Positions 6,939-14,622 of a stretch of 23,382 bases of DNA are shown one piece after another. The stretch comes from an uncultured Lachnospiraceae bacterium (lineage in GTDB: Bacteria > Bacillota > Clostridia > Lachnospirales > Lachnospiraceae): the NCBI GenBank assembly GCA_910586005.1, contig CAJUHG010000047.1, positions 1 through 23,382 of the forward strand. Direction: 5' to 3'. Under the pieces are notes generated by a model. That model did not search any database. It saw only the letters and a program-made list of their open reading frames with translations, and was not told the DNA's origin. The position numbers and the translations under genes were made by a program. Position 1 is the first letter of the stretch; the number at the start of each line of letters is the position of its first letter.

Positions 6939-8107
6939 GCATACACGCACTTCTTTCCCCTTCCAGCGCAGAAAGATGGTTGAATTGTCCTCTTGCTCCT
7001 AGAACTGAGGCACAACTTCCCAAACAAACAAGCGAATATGCACAGGAAGGTACAATTGCACATAGTGTTTGTGAAATTACAGCTAAAAAACACTTCAAAA
7101 AAGTAAAAGCAGCAGAGTACAATAAAGTGATTAAAAAACTAAAAACGAATCCACTGTGGAATGATGAAATGTTACATACTGCAGAAACATATGTTGAACA
7201 TTTAGCAGAACGTGCAATGGAATTTGAAAATGAACCATATATCGCTTTTGAAGTCAAAGTTGATATATCAATGTATGTCCCTGAAGCATTTGGACGATGT
7301 GACTGCATAATTTTTGGAGGAGATACGCTTGTCATTACAGACTATAAACATGGTAAAGGCATATCTGTAAATCCAGAAAAAAATCCGCAACTTATGCTTT
7401 ACGCACTTGGTGCATTAAAACTTTATGAACCACTTTTTGGTGCAGTTTTGCAAAATATTGAAATTTATATTGACCAGCCAAGACTGAATTCTTATAAAAA
7501 TTGGAATTGTACTGTTAATGAACTATTGGAATGGGGAGAAAGTATAAAAACGAAAGCTGAAATGGCATTTATGGGTTTTGGAGAATATCATGCTGGTGAT
7601 TGGTGTCGTTTTTGTCGTGCAAATGGTACTTGCAAGGCACAAGCAGAACAACAAATTAGTGCTTTTGATGATTTTAGTGAAGCAACAAATTATTCTTCAG
7701 CACTCCTCACTCCTGATGAAATCAGTAAAGTTTTGGAACGTGGAAAAAAACTTGTTGCTTGGTTTGAAACAGTAAAAGAAAAGGCACTTGAAACGATATT
7801 AAGTGGTACAAATATACCAGGTTGGAAAGTTGTTGAAGGTAGAAGCAGCCGTATTTGGACTGACCAAGATAAAGCACTTGAAAAACTTCAAGCATCAGGT
7901 ATAGACAGAGCAGCTATATACGATAATGTTCCAAAAACATTAACAAAATTAGAAAAAATGCTTGGTGCAACAAAATTCAAAGAACTTGTTGGCGATTTTA
8001 TAGTAAAATCGCAAGGAAAACCGACTTTAGTATCTGCAGATGATACACGCAAAGAATTTAATAGTGCTGTAACTGATTTTGCAGGAATAGTCAATGAAAA
8101 TCAATGA
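6935..8107 (+). CDS. DUF2800 protein, RecB/Cas4-like nuclease fold
   Basis: 390 residues with the DUF2800 layout. It opens with LSPSSAERWLNCPLAP and the EGTIAH motif of PD-(D/E)XK nucleases of the RecB/Cas4 kind. The ITDYKHGKG motif provides the catalytic Asp and Lys, followed by NPQLMLYALGAL (the Q-x3-Y motif). CRFCRANGTCKAQ supplies Cys that, with Cys 18, could hold an iron-sulfur or zinc site. In phages it is always near DUF2815 and a family A polymerase, and is thought to be the recombination or replication exonuclease. Coupled to the preceding gene by ATGA. The family is clear; nuclease activity is inferred. Confidence 0.88.
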   Translation: MSIHALLSPSSAERWLNCPLAPRTEAQLPKQTSEYAQEGTIAHSVCEITAKKHFKKVKAAEYNKVIKKLKTNPLWNDEMLHTAETYVEHLAERAMEFENEPYIAFEVKVDISMYVPEAFGRCDCIIFGGDTLVITDYKHGKGISVNPEKNPQLMLYALGALKLYEPLFGAVLQNIEIYIDQPRLNSYKNWNCTVNELLEWGESIKTKAEMAFMGFGEYHAGDWCRFCRANGTCKAQAEQQISAFDDFSEATNYSSALLTPDEISKVLERGKKLVAWFETVKEKALETILSGTNIPGWKVVEGRSSRIWTDQDKALEKLQASGIDRAAIYDNVPKTLTKLEKMLGATKFKELVGDFIVKSQGKPTLVSADDTRKEFNSAVTDFAGIVNENQ

Positions 8108-8126
8108 AATTAAGGAGGATAAAATT

Positions 8127-8822
8127 ATGTACAACAATATTCCCACTAAAGTTTTAACTGGCGAAGTACGTTTATCATATGTCAATCTTGTAACTCCAAG
8201 AGCAAATAACAGTAATCCTAATGCCGACCCCAAATATTCTGTAACACTCCTTATTCCAAAATCGGATGTTGCTGTCAAACAGAACATTGACGCTAGTATG
8301 GCAGCAGCTGCTACTGATGCACAAAGTAAAATTTGGAATGGTGTTCGTCCTCCAGTTATCCCTTCTCCTGTTCATGATGGTGATGGTGTTCGACAAAATG
8401 GCACTCCCTACGGTGCTGAATGTAAAGGCTGTTGGGTAATTACAGCAAGTTCCAAACAAAAACCCCAAGTTGTACATCAAAGTGACATCAATACTGAACT
8501 ACTTCCACAAGATATTTATAGTGGTATGTATGCTCGTGTAACAATTAACTTTTTCGGATACAATAATGCAGGAAAAAAAGGAATAGGGTGTGGACTTGGA
8601 AATGTAATGAAAACGCGTGATGGAGAGCCTCTTGCTGGAGGAGCAACAGCTGCTGCTGATTTTGCTGGAGTTGGGCAGGAAGTATCTTCTGCTACACCTT
8701 TATATGGAGCTAGTTCAGGACAAACTACTCCTGACACCTTTGGATATAGCATAAATACAGCAAATCCAATGAACTTTAAACAAGCAATAAATCCTCTCAC
8801 TGGTCAACCATACTATGGCTAA
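8127..8822 (+). CDS. DUF2815, T7 gp2.5-like single-strand DNA-binding protein
   Basis: 231 residues from the ATG at 8127, chosen because AAGGAGG lies 8 nt upstream; the frame is open to an ATG at 8094 inside DUF2800 but without a ribosome site. The body VLTGEVRLSYVNLVTPRA, YSVTLLIPKSD, GCWVITASSKQKP and IYSGMYARVTINFFGYN matches DUF2815, an OB-fold SSB family. The C-terminal 60 residues are Gly/Ala/Thr-rich and disordered, but end in neutral PYYG, not the acidic tail of classical SSBs. It would coat DNA for the downstream polymerase and helicases. Confidence 0.88.
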   Translation: MYNNIPTKVLTGEVRLSYVNLVTPRANNSNPNADPKYSVTLLIPKSDVAVKQNIDASMAAAATDAQSKIWNGVRPPVIPSPVHDGDGVRQNGTPYGAECKGCWVITASSKQKPQVVHQSDINTELLPQDIYSGMYARVTINFFGYNNAGKKGIGCGLGNVMKTRDGEPLAGGATAAADFAGVGQEVSSATPLYGASSGQTTPDTFGYSINTANPMNFKQAINPLTGQPYYG

Positions 8823-8831
8823 AATAACAAC

Positions 8832-8867
8832 AAAGACGTGTGGCAATATTATAAGCTACACGTCTTT
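8832..8867 (+). other. 13-bp intergenic hairpin before the polymerase genes
   Basis: AAAGACGTGT (8832-8841) pairs perfectly with ACACGTCTTT (8858-8867). Three more pairs (G-U, G-C, C-G) close a 10-nt loop. No T-run follows; the next ribosome site starts 5 nt later. It could be a processing or stabilising hairpin between the abundant SSB message and the polymerase message, or a weak attenuator. Confidence 0.7.
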
Positions 8868-8888
8868 ATACTAAGGAGGATAGGTAAT

Positions 8889-9254
8889 ATGAGTGATAAA
8901 AAGAATTTTCGTGTAGAATATCCCAATGGTTATATTGAAGTAAATATAGGCAAATTCTTTGGTACAGCTAATCAAAAAAATATAAATAAGCTACTTTGCC
9001 TTGCAAAATGTTATTGTTCTGAGGAACAGCGTATAAAATTGATTGAAGATATGCATTATGAAAGTAAATATAGAAAAGAAATACTAGATACCTTAGGAGA
9101 TTTAGAATTTAAAAGAAAGAAATTACTTGCTAATTTTTTTAATTTCTACAGCATAGAACGTCCACTACCTACTCCTGAAAAGGCATTAGTAAAACAATGT
9201 GAAAAACTAACTCAAAATATCCAAAGAATATCAAAAGAGAGGTGGAACTGTTGA
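8889..9254 (+). CDS. phage hypothetical protein, 121 aa
   Basis: Start chosen at the ATG at 8889 behind AAGGAGG; the earlier in-frame ATG (8838) would be inside the hairpin. The product is basic and mostly helical. VEYPNGYIEVNIGKFFGTA is followed by a Leu/Cys/Lys-rich helix (KLLCLAKCYC) and helices reaching to the C-terminus. It ends in TTGA overlapping the TTG start of the polymerase, so the two are coupled. It is conserved in position rather than by any family I can name; a polymerase accessory factor is possible. Confidence 0.65.
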   Translation: MSDKKNFRVEYPNGYIEVNIGKFFGTANQKNINKLLCLAKCYCSEEQRIKLIEDMHYESKYRKEILDTLGDLEFKRKKLLANFFNFYSIERPLPTPEKALVKQCEKLTQNIQRISKERWNC

Positions 9255-11236
9255 AACATCATATTTCTATTGATATTGAAACATTTAGTAGTGTTACTAT
9301 TGCAAAATCAGGGGTGTATAAATATGTTGAAAGTCCAGATTTCGAAATACTGCTTTTTGCATATAGTATAGACAAAGAACCAGTAGAAATAGTTGATTTG
9401 GCACAAGGCGAAATGTTACCAGATTGGCTATATAGTGCAGTAAAAAGTCCGGAATATATCAAACATGCCTATAATGCAGTATTTGAGTGGTGTTGTCTTT
9501 CAAAATTTTATGGTTTTCCTTTACCAGTGGAACAATGGCGTGACACTATGTTACATGGATTATATTGTGGATTTACCGCTGGACTAGATGCAACAGGCAA
9601 GGCACTAGGACTTCCTGCAGAAAAACAAAAACTGTCTGTTGGTAAAGCTCTAATACGTTACTTTTGTGTTCCATGTTCTCCTACGCAGTCAAATGGTAGA
9701 CGAACAAGAAATTTACCAAAACATGACCAGGATAAATGGAATTTATTTAAAACGTATTGTATGGGAGATGTTGTAACTGAAATGGAAATTGAAAGAAAAT
9801 TATCGGCATTTCCTGTACCTGATGAGATACAAAAACAGTGGCAAACAGATGTTATGATAAATGCTCGTGGTGTTGCTATTGATATGGAAATGGTACAAGG
9901 TGCTTTAGAAATTGGTGCCACATCTCATGAAAAGTTAATGAAGGAAGCAGTAGAAATTACAAAATTAGAAAATCCTAATAGTATTACACAACTTTCTAAA
10001 TGGTTGGAAAAAACAACAAATACATCAATAGCAGACTTACGTAAGGAAACAGTGACATCTATGTTAGAAAAGAAAGCTTTCTCTGGTTCCGCTAAAAGAA
10101 TGCTTGAAATCAGACAAGAATTAGGTAAAACAAGTACAAAAAAATATGATGCTATTGAAGCTGCAGTTTGCAAAGATGGGCGTGTCAGAGGGTTATTACA
10201 GTTTTATGGAGCAAATAGAACAGGACGTTGGGCTGGAAGACTTGTACAAGTTCAAAATCTTCCTCGTACCTATATTGAACAACTTTCTTTTGCAAGAAGA
10301 ACTGTTAAAAACAAAGAGATAGATAAATTAAAATTATTGTATGGTTCTGTTCCGGATACATTATCTCAGCTTATTCGTACATCATTTATTGCATCTACCG
10401 GAAATAAATTAGTAGATGCTGATTTCAGTGCTATTGAAGCTAGAATTATATCCTGGTTGGCAGGGGAACAATGGAGGCTTGAAGTATTTAGAACACATGG
10501 AAAAATTTATGAAGCTTCAGCAAGTCAAATGTTTGGCATTCCACTAGAAAGAATTAAAAAAGGTAATCCTGAATATGCTTTACGACAAAAAGGTAAAGTT
10601 GCAGAATTAGCATTAGGGTATCAAGGTGGTTCAGGTGCTCTTATATCAATGGGAGCTTTAAAAATGGGTATTTCCGAGGAAGAGTTAAGTGATATTGTTT
10701 CTCGTTGGAGAGAAGCAAATAAAAGAATTGTAGATTTATGGCGTAGTATTGAAAATGCAGCAGTATCAGTTATTCAAAGCGGTAGACCTGCTGGTATTAG
10801 GGGATTAATATTAGCAAGAGAGTTTGATATGGAGAATGATTTAGATTTTTTAACTATTACGCTTCCAAGTCAACGAAAGCTATATTATGCGAAGCCTGAA
10901 ATAGGACATAACCAATGGAACAGGCCATCAATTATATATAATGGTGTAGACCAAAATACAAAACAATGGACACATATTGAAACCTATGGAGGAAAACTTG
11001 TTGAGAATATCGTTCAAGCGATTGCTCGTGACTGTCTTGCAGTGGCAATTGAACATTTGGAAAAAGCTGGATTTCCTGTAGTATTTCATGTACATGATGA
11101 AGTGGTTATTGATTGTCCAGCTAAACAAGCGGAACTCGACACAGTTGTACAAATAATGACACGTCCCATTCCTTGGGCACCAGATTTGCCGTTAAATGCT
11201 GATGGTTGGATAGGAGATTTTTTCAGAAAGGATTAA
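9251..11236 (+). CDS. phage family A DNA polymerase with 3'-5' exonuclease
   Basis: 661 residues from the TTG at 9251, which has GAGAGGTGG just upstream and overlaps the previous stop. A GTG at 9242 would add three residues but sits in the ribosome site. The exonuclease domain is intact: SIDIETF (Exo I), YNAVFEW (Exo II) and YCMGDVVTE (Exo III). Polymerase motif A, DADFSAIEARI, is at about residue 390; motif B, RQKGKVAELALGYQGG, at about 444; motif C, HVHDEVVID, at about 612. All catalytic acids are present. This is the phage replicative polymerase, within the usual size range of such phage enzymes, which lack the 5' nuclease domain of bacterial Pol I. Confidence 0.95.
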   Translation: MKHHISIDIETFSSVTIAKSGVYKYVESPDFEILLFAYSIDKEPVEIVDLAQGEMLPDWLYSAVKSPEYIKHAYNAVFEWCCLSKFYGFPLPVEQWRDTMLHGLYCGFTAGLDATGKALGLPAEKQKLSVGKALIRYFCVPCSPTQSNGRRTRNLPKHDQDKWNLFKTYCMGDVVTEMEIERKLSAFPVPDEIQKQWQTDVMINARGVAIDMEMVQGALEIGATSHEKLMKEAVEITKLENPNSITQLSKWLEKTTNTSIADLRKETVTSMLEKKAFSGSAKRMLEIRQELGKTSTKKYDAIEAAVCKDGRVRGLLQFYGANRTGRWAGRLVQVQNLPRTYIEQLSFARRTVKNKEIDKLKLLYGSVPDTLSQLIRTSFIASTGNKLVDADFSAIEARIISWLAGEQWRLEVFRTHGKIYEASASQMFGIPLERIKKGNPEYALRQKGKVAELALGYQGGSGALISMGALKMGISEEELSDIVSRWREANKRIVDLWRSIENAAVSVIQSGRPAGIRGLILAREFDMENDLDFLTITLPSQRKLYYAKPEIGHNQWNRPSIIYNGVDQNTKQWTHIETYGGKLVENIVQAIARDCLAVAIEHLEKAGFPVVFHVHDEVVIDCPAKQAELDTVVQIMTRPIPWAPDLPLNADGWIGDFFRKD

Positions 11237-11240
11237 ATAT

Positions 11241-11456
11241 ATGAATACATACAAAAATTCAGAAGGCTACAATGACCCAACAGTAGGAGAAGCATTAAGC
11301 AATATTGCATTAGAAGAACAAAGAAAAGAAGCAAAACGGCTTGCAACAATTAGTATGCTTGTTACTGTCATAAAGAAAACAGCAGAACTTGTAGGATTTG
11401 AAGTAATTGGCAGAATTGTACTTATGGATAAAGAAACGGGTAAAAAGTATAAATAA
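11241..11456 (+). CDS. small phage protein, 71 aa
   Basis: A short protein 4 bp after the polymerase stop, with AAAGGA in the polymerase end as ribosome site. The N-terminus NSEGYNDPTVGEALSNI is typical of a small protein found between polymerase and VapE genes in Firmicutes phages. A helix (EEQRKEAKRLATISMLVTVIKKTAEL) and a short C-terminal beta part (IGRIVLMDKETGKKY) follow. Function unknown. Confidence 0.7.
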   Translation: MNTYKNSEGYNDPTVGEALSNIALEEQRKEAKRLATISMLVTVIKKTAELVGFEVIGRIVLMDKETGKKYK

Positions 11457-11479
11457 TTAGGAAGGAGGTAGAAGCTAAA

Positions 11480-13891
11480 ATGATATATGACCGCCAAATT
11501 ACAATAACTACAGGTAATAATCGAAAAAGTGTAAATTGGCAACCGCAAACTATCATGCTATCAGAATTTTATGAGAAATTTAAAATTCCAAATCGGTCAG
11601 CAGAAACAATACAAAGATATCTTAGTTTAAAAAAATCTGAACAAGATGAAAGAAAAGATATTGGTGGATTTGTAGCTGGGAGTCTATCTGGACCTCGTCG
11701 CAAAGCAGGTACGGTAATAGGACGGGATGTTATTACACTTGATTTTGATGCAATACCACCTGGATGTACAGATGAAATATTAAAACGTGTAAACGCACTC
11801 GGTTGTGGTTTTTGTATTTATTCTACACGAAAACACACACCTGTAAATCCAAGACTGCGTATTCTATTGCCACTTGACCGTACAGCTACAGCTGATGAAT
11901 ATGAGCCAGTAGCAAGATATATGGCATCAAGTATTGGTATGGAATTTGCTGACCCAACAACATTCGAGGCAACACGACTGATGTACTGGGCCAGTTGTTG
12001 TGCAGATAGTGAATATATTTTTACATTTGCAGATAAACCTATGTTATCTGTAGATGGGCTATTAGACATGATAGATAAAAAACAAGGAGATTGGCGAGAT
12101 ATATCAAAATGGCCACAAGTTCCTGGTTCAGATAACATTTATAAAAAACTGGCAATGAAGCAAAGTGACCCATTAAGCAAACATGGTGTAGTTGGCGCAT
12201 TTTGTCGAACATATGATATTTATGGTGTAATAGATACATTCCTTGAGGGAATTTATACACCTGTAGATGATTTGCGAAATCGTTTTACTTATATTAGTGG
12301 CAGTACGACAGGTGGCGCTATAGTCTATGATAATGGTTTATTTTTATATTCTCACCATTCCACTGACCCTTGTTGTGGACGACTTGTAAACGCTTTTGAT
12401 TTAGTGCGTATCCATAAATTTGGAGATATGGATGATAATGTTGACCCTAATACACCAACAAATCGCTTGCCATCTTATAATGCAATGTGCCAGTTTGCCA
12501 TAGAGAATACAAGTGTATCTCAACAATTGGTAAAAGAAAGAGCAAATTCAGCAATAAGTGATTTTAGTAGTTTGATGAAATCGGAAAACGAAAATAAAAG
12601 CTTAGAATGGACAGTAGATTTAGAATTAAACAGTCAAACAGGAACAATTAAAACTACAATAGATAATATCTGGCTGATACTTGAAAATGACCCCAATTTA
12701 AAAGATAAATTTGCATTAAATGAATTTGCAGGACGTAGTGAGGTACTTGCAAACTTGCCGTGGAGTTCGTTTGAGAAAAGACGAGCATGGACAGATAATG
12801 ATAATCAAGGCTTGTATTGGTATTTCGAGAAAGTCTATAACATATCGGGAAATGGAAAAATTGATGGAGCATTATCTTTACATAGCGAAAAACATAAATT
12901 TAATGATGTACGCAATTATCTTACATCATTAAAATGGGATGGTATATTGCGGTTAGATACATTACTTATTGATTATTTAGGTGCAGAGAATAAACCTTAT
13001 GTTCGAGCAGTAACACGAAAAGCATTTACAGCAGCAGTAGCACGTGCCATGGAACCTGGTTGTAAATATGATACTATGCTTATTCTCTCAGGGCCACAAG
13101 GTATTGGTAAATCAACATTGCTTGATAAAATGAGCAAGGGCTGGTTCAATGATGGCATAAGGACGTTTGAAGGAAAGGAAGCAAGTGAACTATTACAGGG
13201 TGTTTGGCTAGTAGAAATTGGGGAGTTAGATGCGTTTAGGCAAACAGATGTTGCAAGGATTAAACAATTTCTAAGTTTACGCACTGACCGTTTTAGAGCT
13301 GCATATGGACGTCATGTAAAAGATATTCCAAGGTGTTGCGTATTCTTTGGCACAACAAATACAGCAACATTTTTACGTGACCGCACAGGAAATCGTCGTT
13401 TCTGGCCTGTTGATGTCGGAGTTATCCCACGTATTAAAACAGTATGGGAACATTTAGATAATGAGATTGACCAGATTTGGGCTGAAGCAGTTATGAGATG
13501 GCGAATGGGTGAAAGTCTTTTTCTAACAGGTAAAATTGAGGAATATGCAAAGGTAGAACAAGAAGCACATAGAGAAGTAAGTAGCAAAGAAGGTATTATC
13601 ATTGATTTTGTGGATAAACCAGTTCCAGAAGACTGGCAAAAATTATCTTTAGATAAACGAAGAATGTTCTTAAATGGAACAACTGAAAGAAATGTAAAAC
13701 TTGTATTACGTGACCGAATATGTGCATTAGAAATTTGGTGTGAAGCTTTTGGAGGTCAACCTAAAGATTTCCGATATAAAGAGTCTGCTGAAATAAATGA
13801 TATTTTAAGGTCATTACCAGGTTGGGAAAAGACATCAAACGGTTTACGCTTTGGATATTGTGGTTATCAGAGAGGATTTCTTCGTAGATGA
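11480..13891 (+). CDS. VapE/D5-type primase-helicase
   Basis: 803 residues after AAGGAGG. The N-terminal third looks like a primase-polymerase domain: VITLDFDAIPP holds the Asp pair at about 84-88, and STRKHTPVNPRLRILLPLD the downstream His/Arg motif. The C-terminal half is the virulence-associated E (VirE) superfamily III-like helicase: Walker A LSGPQGIGKSTLL at about 535-547, Walker B WLVEIGELDAF at about 574-584, then LRTDRFRAAYGRHVKDIPR, CVFFGTTN and the DRTGNRRFWPV arginine-finger block. Primer synthesis and unwinding at the phage origin are its expected jobs, next to the polymerase. All motifs are intact. Confidence 0.92.
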   Translation: MIYDRQITITTGNNRKSVNWQPQTIMLSEFYEKFKIPNRSAETIQRYLSLKKSEQDERKDIGGFVAGSLSGPRRKAGTVIGRDVITLDFDAIPPGCTDEILKRVNALGCGFCIYSTRKHTPVNPRLRILLPLDRTATADEYEPVARYMASSIGMEFADPTTFEATRLMYWASCCADSEYIFTFADKPMLSVDGLLDMIDKKQGDWRDISKWPQVPGSDNIYKKLAMKQSDPLSKHGVVGAFCRTYDIYGVIDTFLEGIYTPVDDLRNRFTYISGSTTGGAIVYDNGLFLYSHHSTDPCCGRLVNAFDLVRIHKFGDMDDNVDPNTPTNRLPSYNAMCQFAIENTSVSQQLVKERANSAISDFSSLMKSENENKSLEWTVDLELNSQTGTIKTTIDNIWLILENDPNLKDKFALNEFAGRSEVLANLPWSSFEKRRAWTDNDNQGLYWYFEKVYNISGNGKIDGALSLHSEKHKFNDVRNYLTSLKWDGILRLDTLLIDYLGAENKPYVRAVTRKAFTAAVARAMEPGCKYDTMLILSGPQGIGKSTLLDKMSKGWFNDGIRTFEGKEASELLQGVWLVEIGELDAFRQTDVARIKQFLSLRTDRFRAAYGRHVKDIPRCCVFFGTTNTATFLRDRTGNRRFWPVDVGVIPRIKTVWEHLDNEIDQIWAEAVMRWRMGESLFLTGKIEEYAKVEQEAHREVSSKEGIIIDFVDKPVPEDWQKLSLDKRRMFLNGTTERNVKLVLRDRICALEIWCEAFGGQPKDFRYKESAEINDILRSLPGWEKTSNGLRFGYCGYQRGFLRR

Positions 13892-13915
13892 AACCAAAAT
13901 TAAGGAGGAATAAAA

Positions 13916-14083
13916 ACGGTTCCAGAGAAGCAACTTATAAAATCTCTTTTTTGCAAACATAAAAAAATAATTTCCAGTGAGTCTTACAGCAAAAATGGTC
14001 TTGTGCGAATTTCTGGTAGTAATGTATATACAGTATGCCAAGACTGTGGAAAAATTCTAAACGAAAGTCATTATGATTACTGA
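13916..14083 (+). CDS. 55-residue zinc-knuckle protein with ACG at the start position
   Basis: AAGGAGGAATAAAA ends exactly where an ATG is expected, and the base triplet is ACG; the same ribosome-site string before the 6528 gene is followed by ATG. A 55-codon frame follows to TGA. The frame is closed upstream by a TAA at 13901 and holds no ATG, GTG or TTG before the core. The product has CKHKK near the N-terminus and CQDCGK near the C-terminus, a C-x-H plus CxxC zinc knuckle seen in small phage proteins. Either ACG is used at low efficiency or a recent T-to-C change has silenced the gene. Confidence 0.6.
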   Translation, partial: TVPEKQLIKSLFCKHKKIISSESYSKNGLVRISGSNVYTVCQDCGKILNESHYDY

Positions 14084-14102
14084 GAAAACTGAAATATTGT
14101 AG

Positions 14103-14323
14103 TGAAACATCTCATTTTTATTCCATCTAATGTTTCAGTCCAAATGTTTCATTGTTTCAGAATTGTTTCAGTGTAAAGCATTGATATTACAGGCTTTATA
14201 GCTAATTGAAACAATGAAACATTTATTTCTATATAATATAAAATTAGAGAGATTAAAGGGTGTATAGCGTTATATATACCTCTAATCCCTCTAATATATA
14301 AAAAGATTTTAATAAATGTTTCA
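14103..14323 (+). repeat. array of eight TGTTTCA/TGAAACA sites (leader A)
   Basis: Copies at 14103, 14131, 14145, 14153, 14164, 14207, 14215 and 14317 (first base), on both strands. The pair AAATGTTTCATTGTTTCA (14142-14159) is the exact inverse of the 18 bp at 14207-14224. The array fills the gap before the VRR-NUC gene and closely parallels the array at 17605-17892. A binding site for a dimeric regulator or an iteron-like origin are both possible. Confidence 0.8.
14232..14295 (+). promoter_or_regulatory. TATAAT box and 5'-end hairpin leader of the nuclease-helicase operon
   Basis: TATAAT at 14232-14237 has no good -35 at 17 bp; the TGAAACA pair covers that position, which suggests control by the repeat-binding protein. 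About 6 nt after the -10, ATTAGAG (14243-14249) begins a long imperfect stem of about 20 bp that closes with CTCTAAT (14289-14295). The mRNA would therefore begin with a hairpin. The same block is found at 17799-17863, with several stem differences. Confidence 0.6.
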
Positions 14324-14334
14324 GGAGGTTAAAC

Positions 14335-14622
14335 ATGAATGAAAAGCAAATTGAAAGGTGCCTCGTTGAAGGTATCAAAAAACAGGGGGGTATGTGTATG
14401 AAATTTGTAAGCCCTGGAACTGCCGGAGTGCCAGATAGGATTATTATTACTGCAACTGGAAAAATCCTATTTGTAGAATTGAAAACAGAAACTGGGCATC
14501 TTTCGAAAATTCAAATGTATACAATTGGAGAAATGAAAAAACGTGGTGCAGATGTCCGGGTTATAAAGGGACTTGATGAAGTAAAAATGTTATTAACAGA
14601 AATTGGAGGTACGCTTATATGA
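14335..14622 (+). CDS. VRR-NUC domain nuclease
   Basis: A 95-residue stand-alone VRR-NUC (PD-(D/E)XK superfamily) protein, the usual phage length. NEKQIERCLVEGIKKQGG holds the early Glu. GTAGVPDRIIIT supplies the catalytic Asp, FVELKTETG the E-x-K pair, and LSKIQMYTIGEMKKRGADV the Gln motif and last strand. Phage members are structure-selective or nicking endonucleases. It overlaps the SNF2 gene by 4 bp (ATGA), and the pair nuclease plus SNF2 helicase is a standing neighbour set in Firmicutes phages. Its start follows AGGAGG, which itself adjoins the last TGTTTCA of the array. Confidence 0.92.
   Translation: MNEKQIERCLVEGIKKQGGMCMKFVSPGTAGVPDRIIITATGKILFVELKTETGHLSKIQMYTIGEMKKRGADVRVIKGLDEVKMLLTEIGGTLI

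Noticed and set aside
6860..7335. Two minus-strand ORFs opposite the DUF2800 start
   Set aside because: They are antisense shadows of a clear protein family, with no ribosome site.
8094..8126. Longer N-terminus of the DUF2815 protein
   Set aside because: It would start within DUF2800 and translate the Shine-Dalgarno of the better ATG at 8127.
14103..14323. CRISPR-like repeats
   Set aside because: The unit is only 7 bp, lies in both orientations and has irregular spacing; no cas gene is near.
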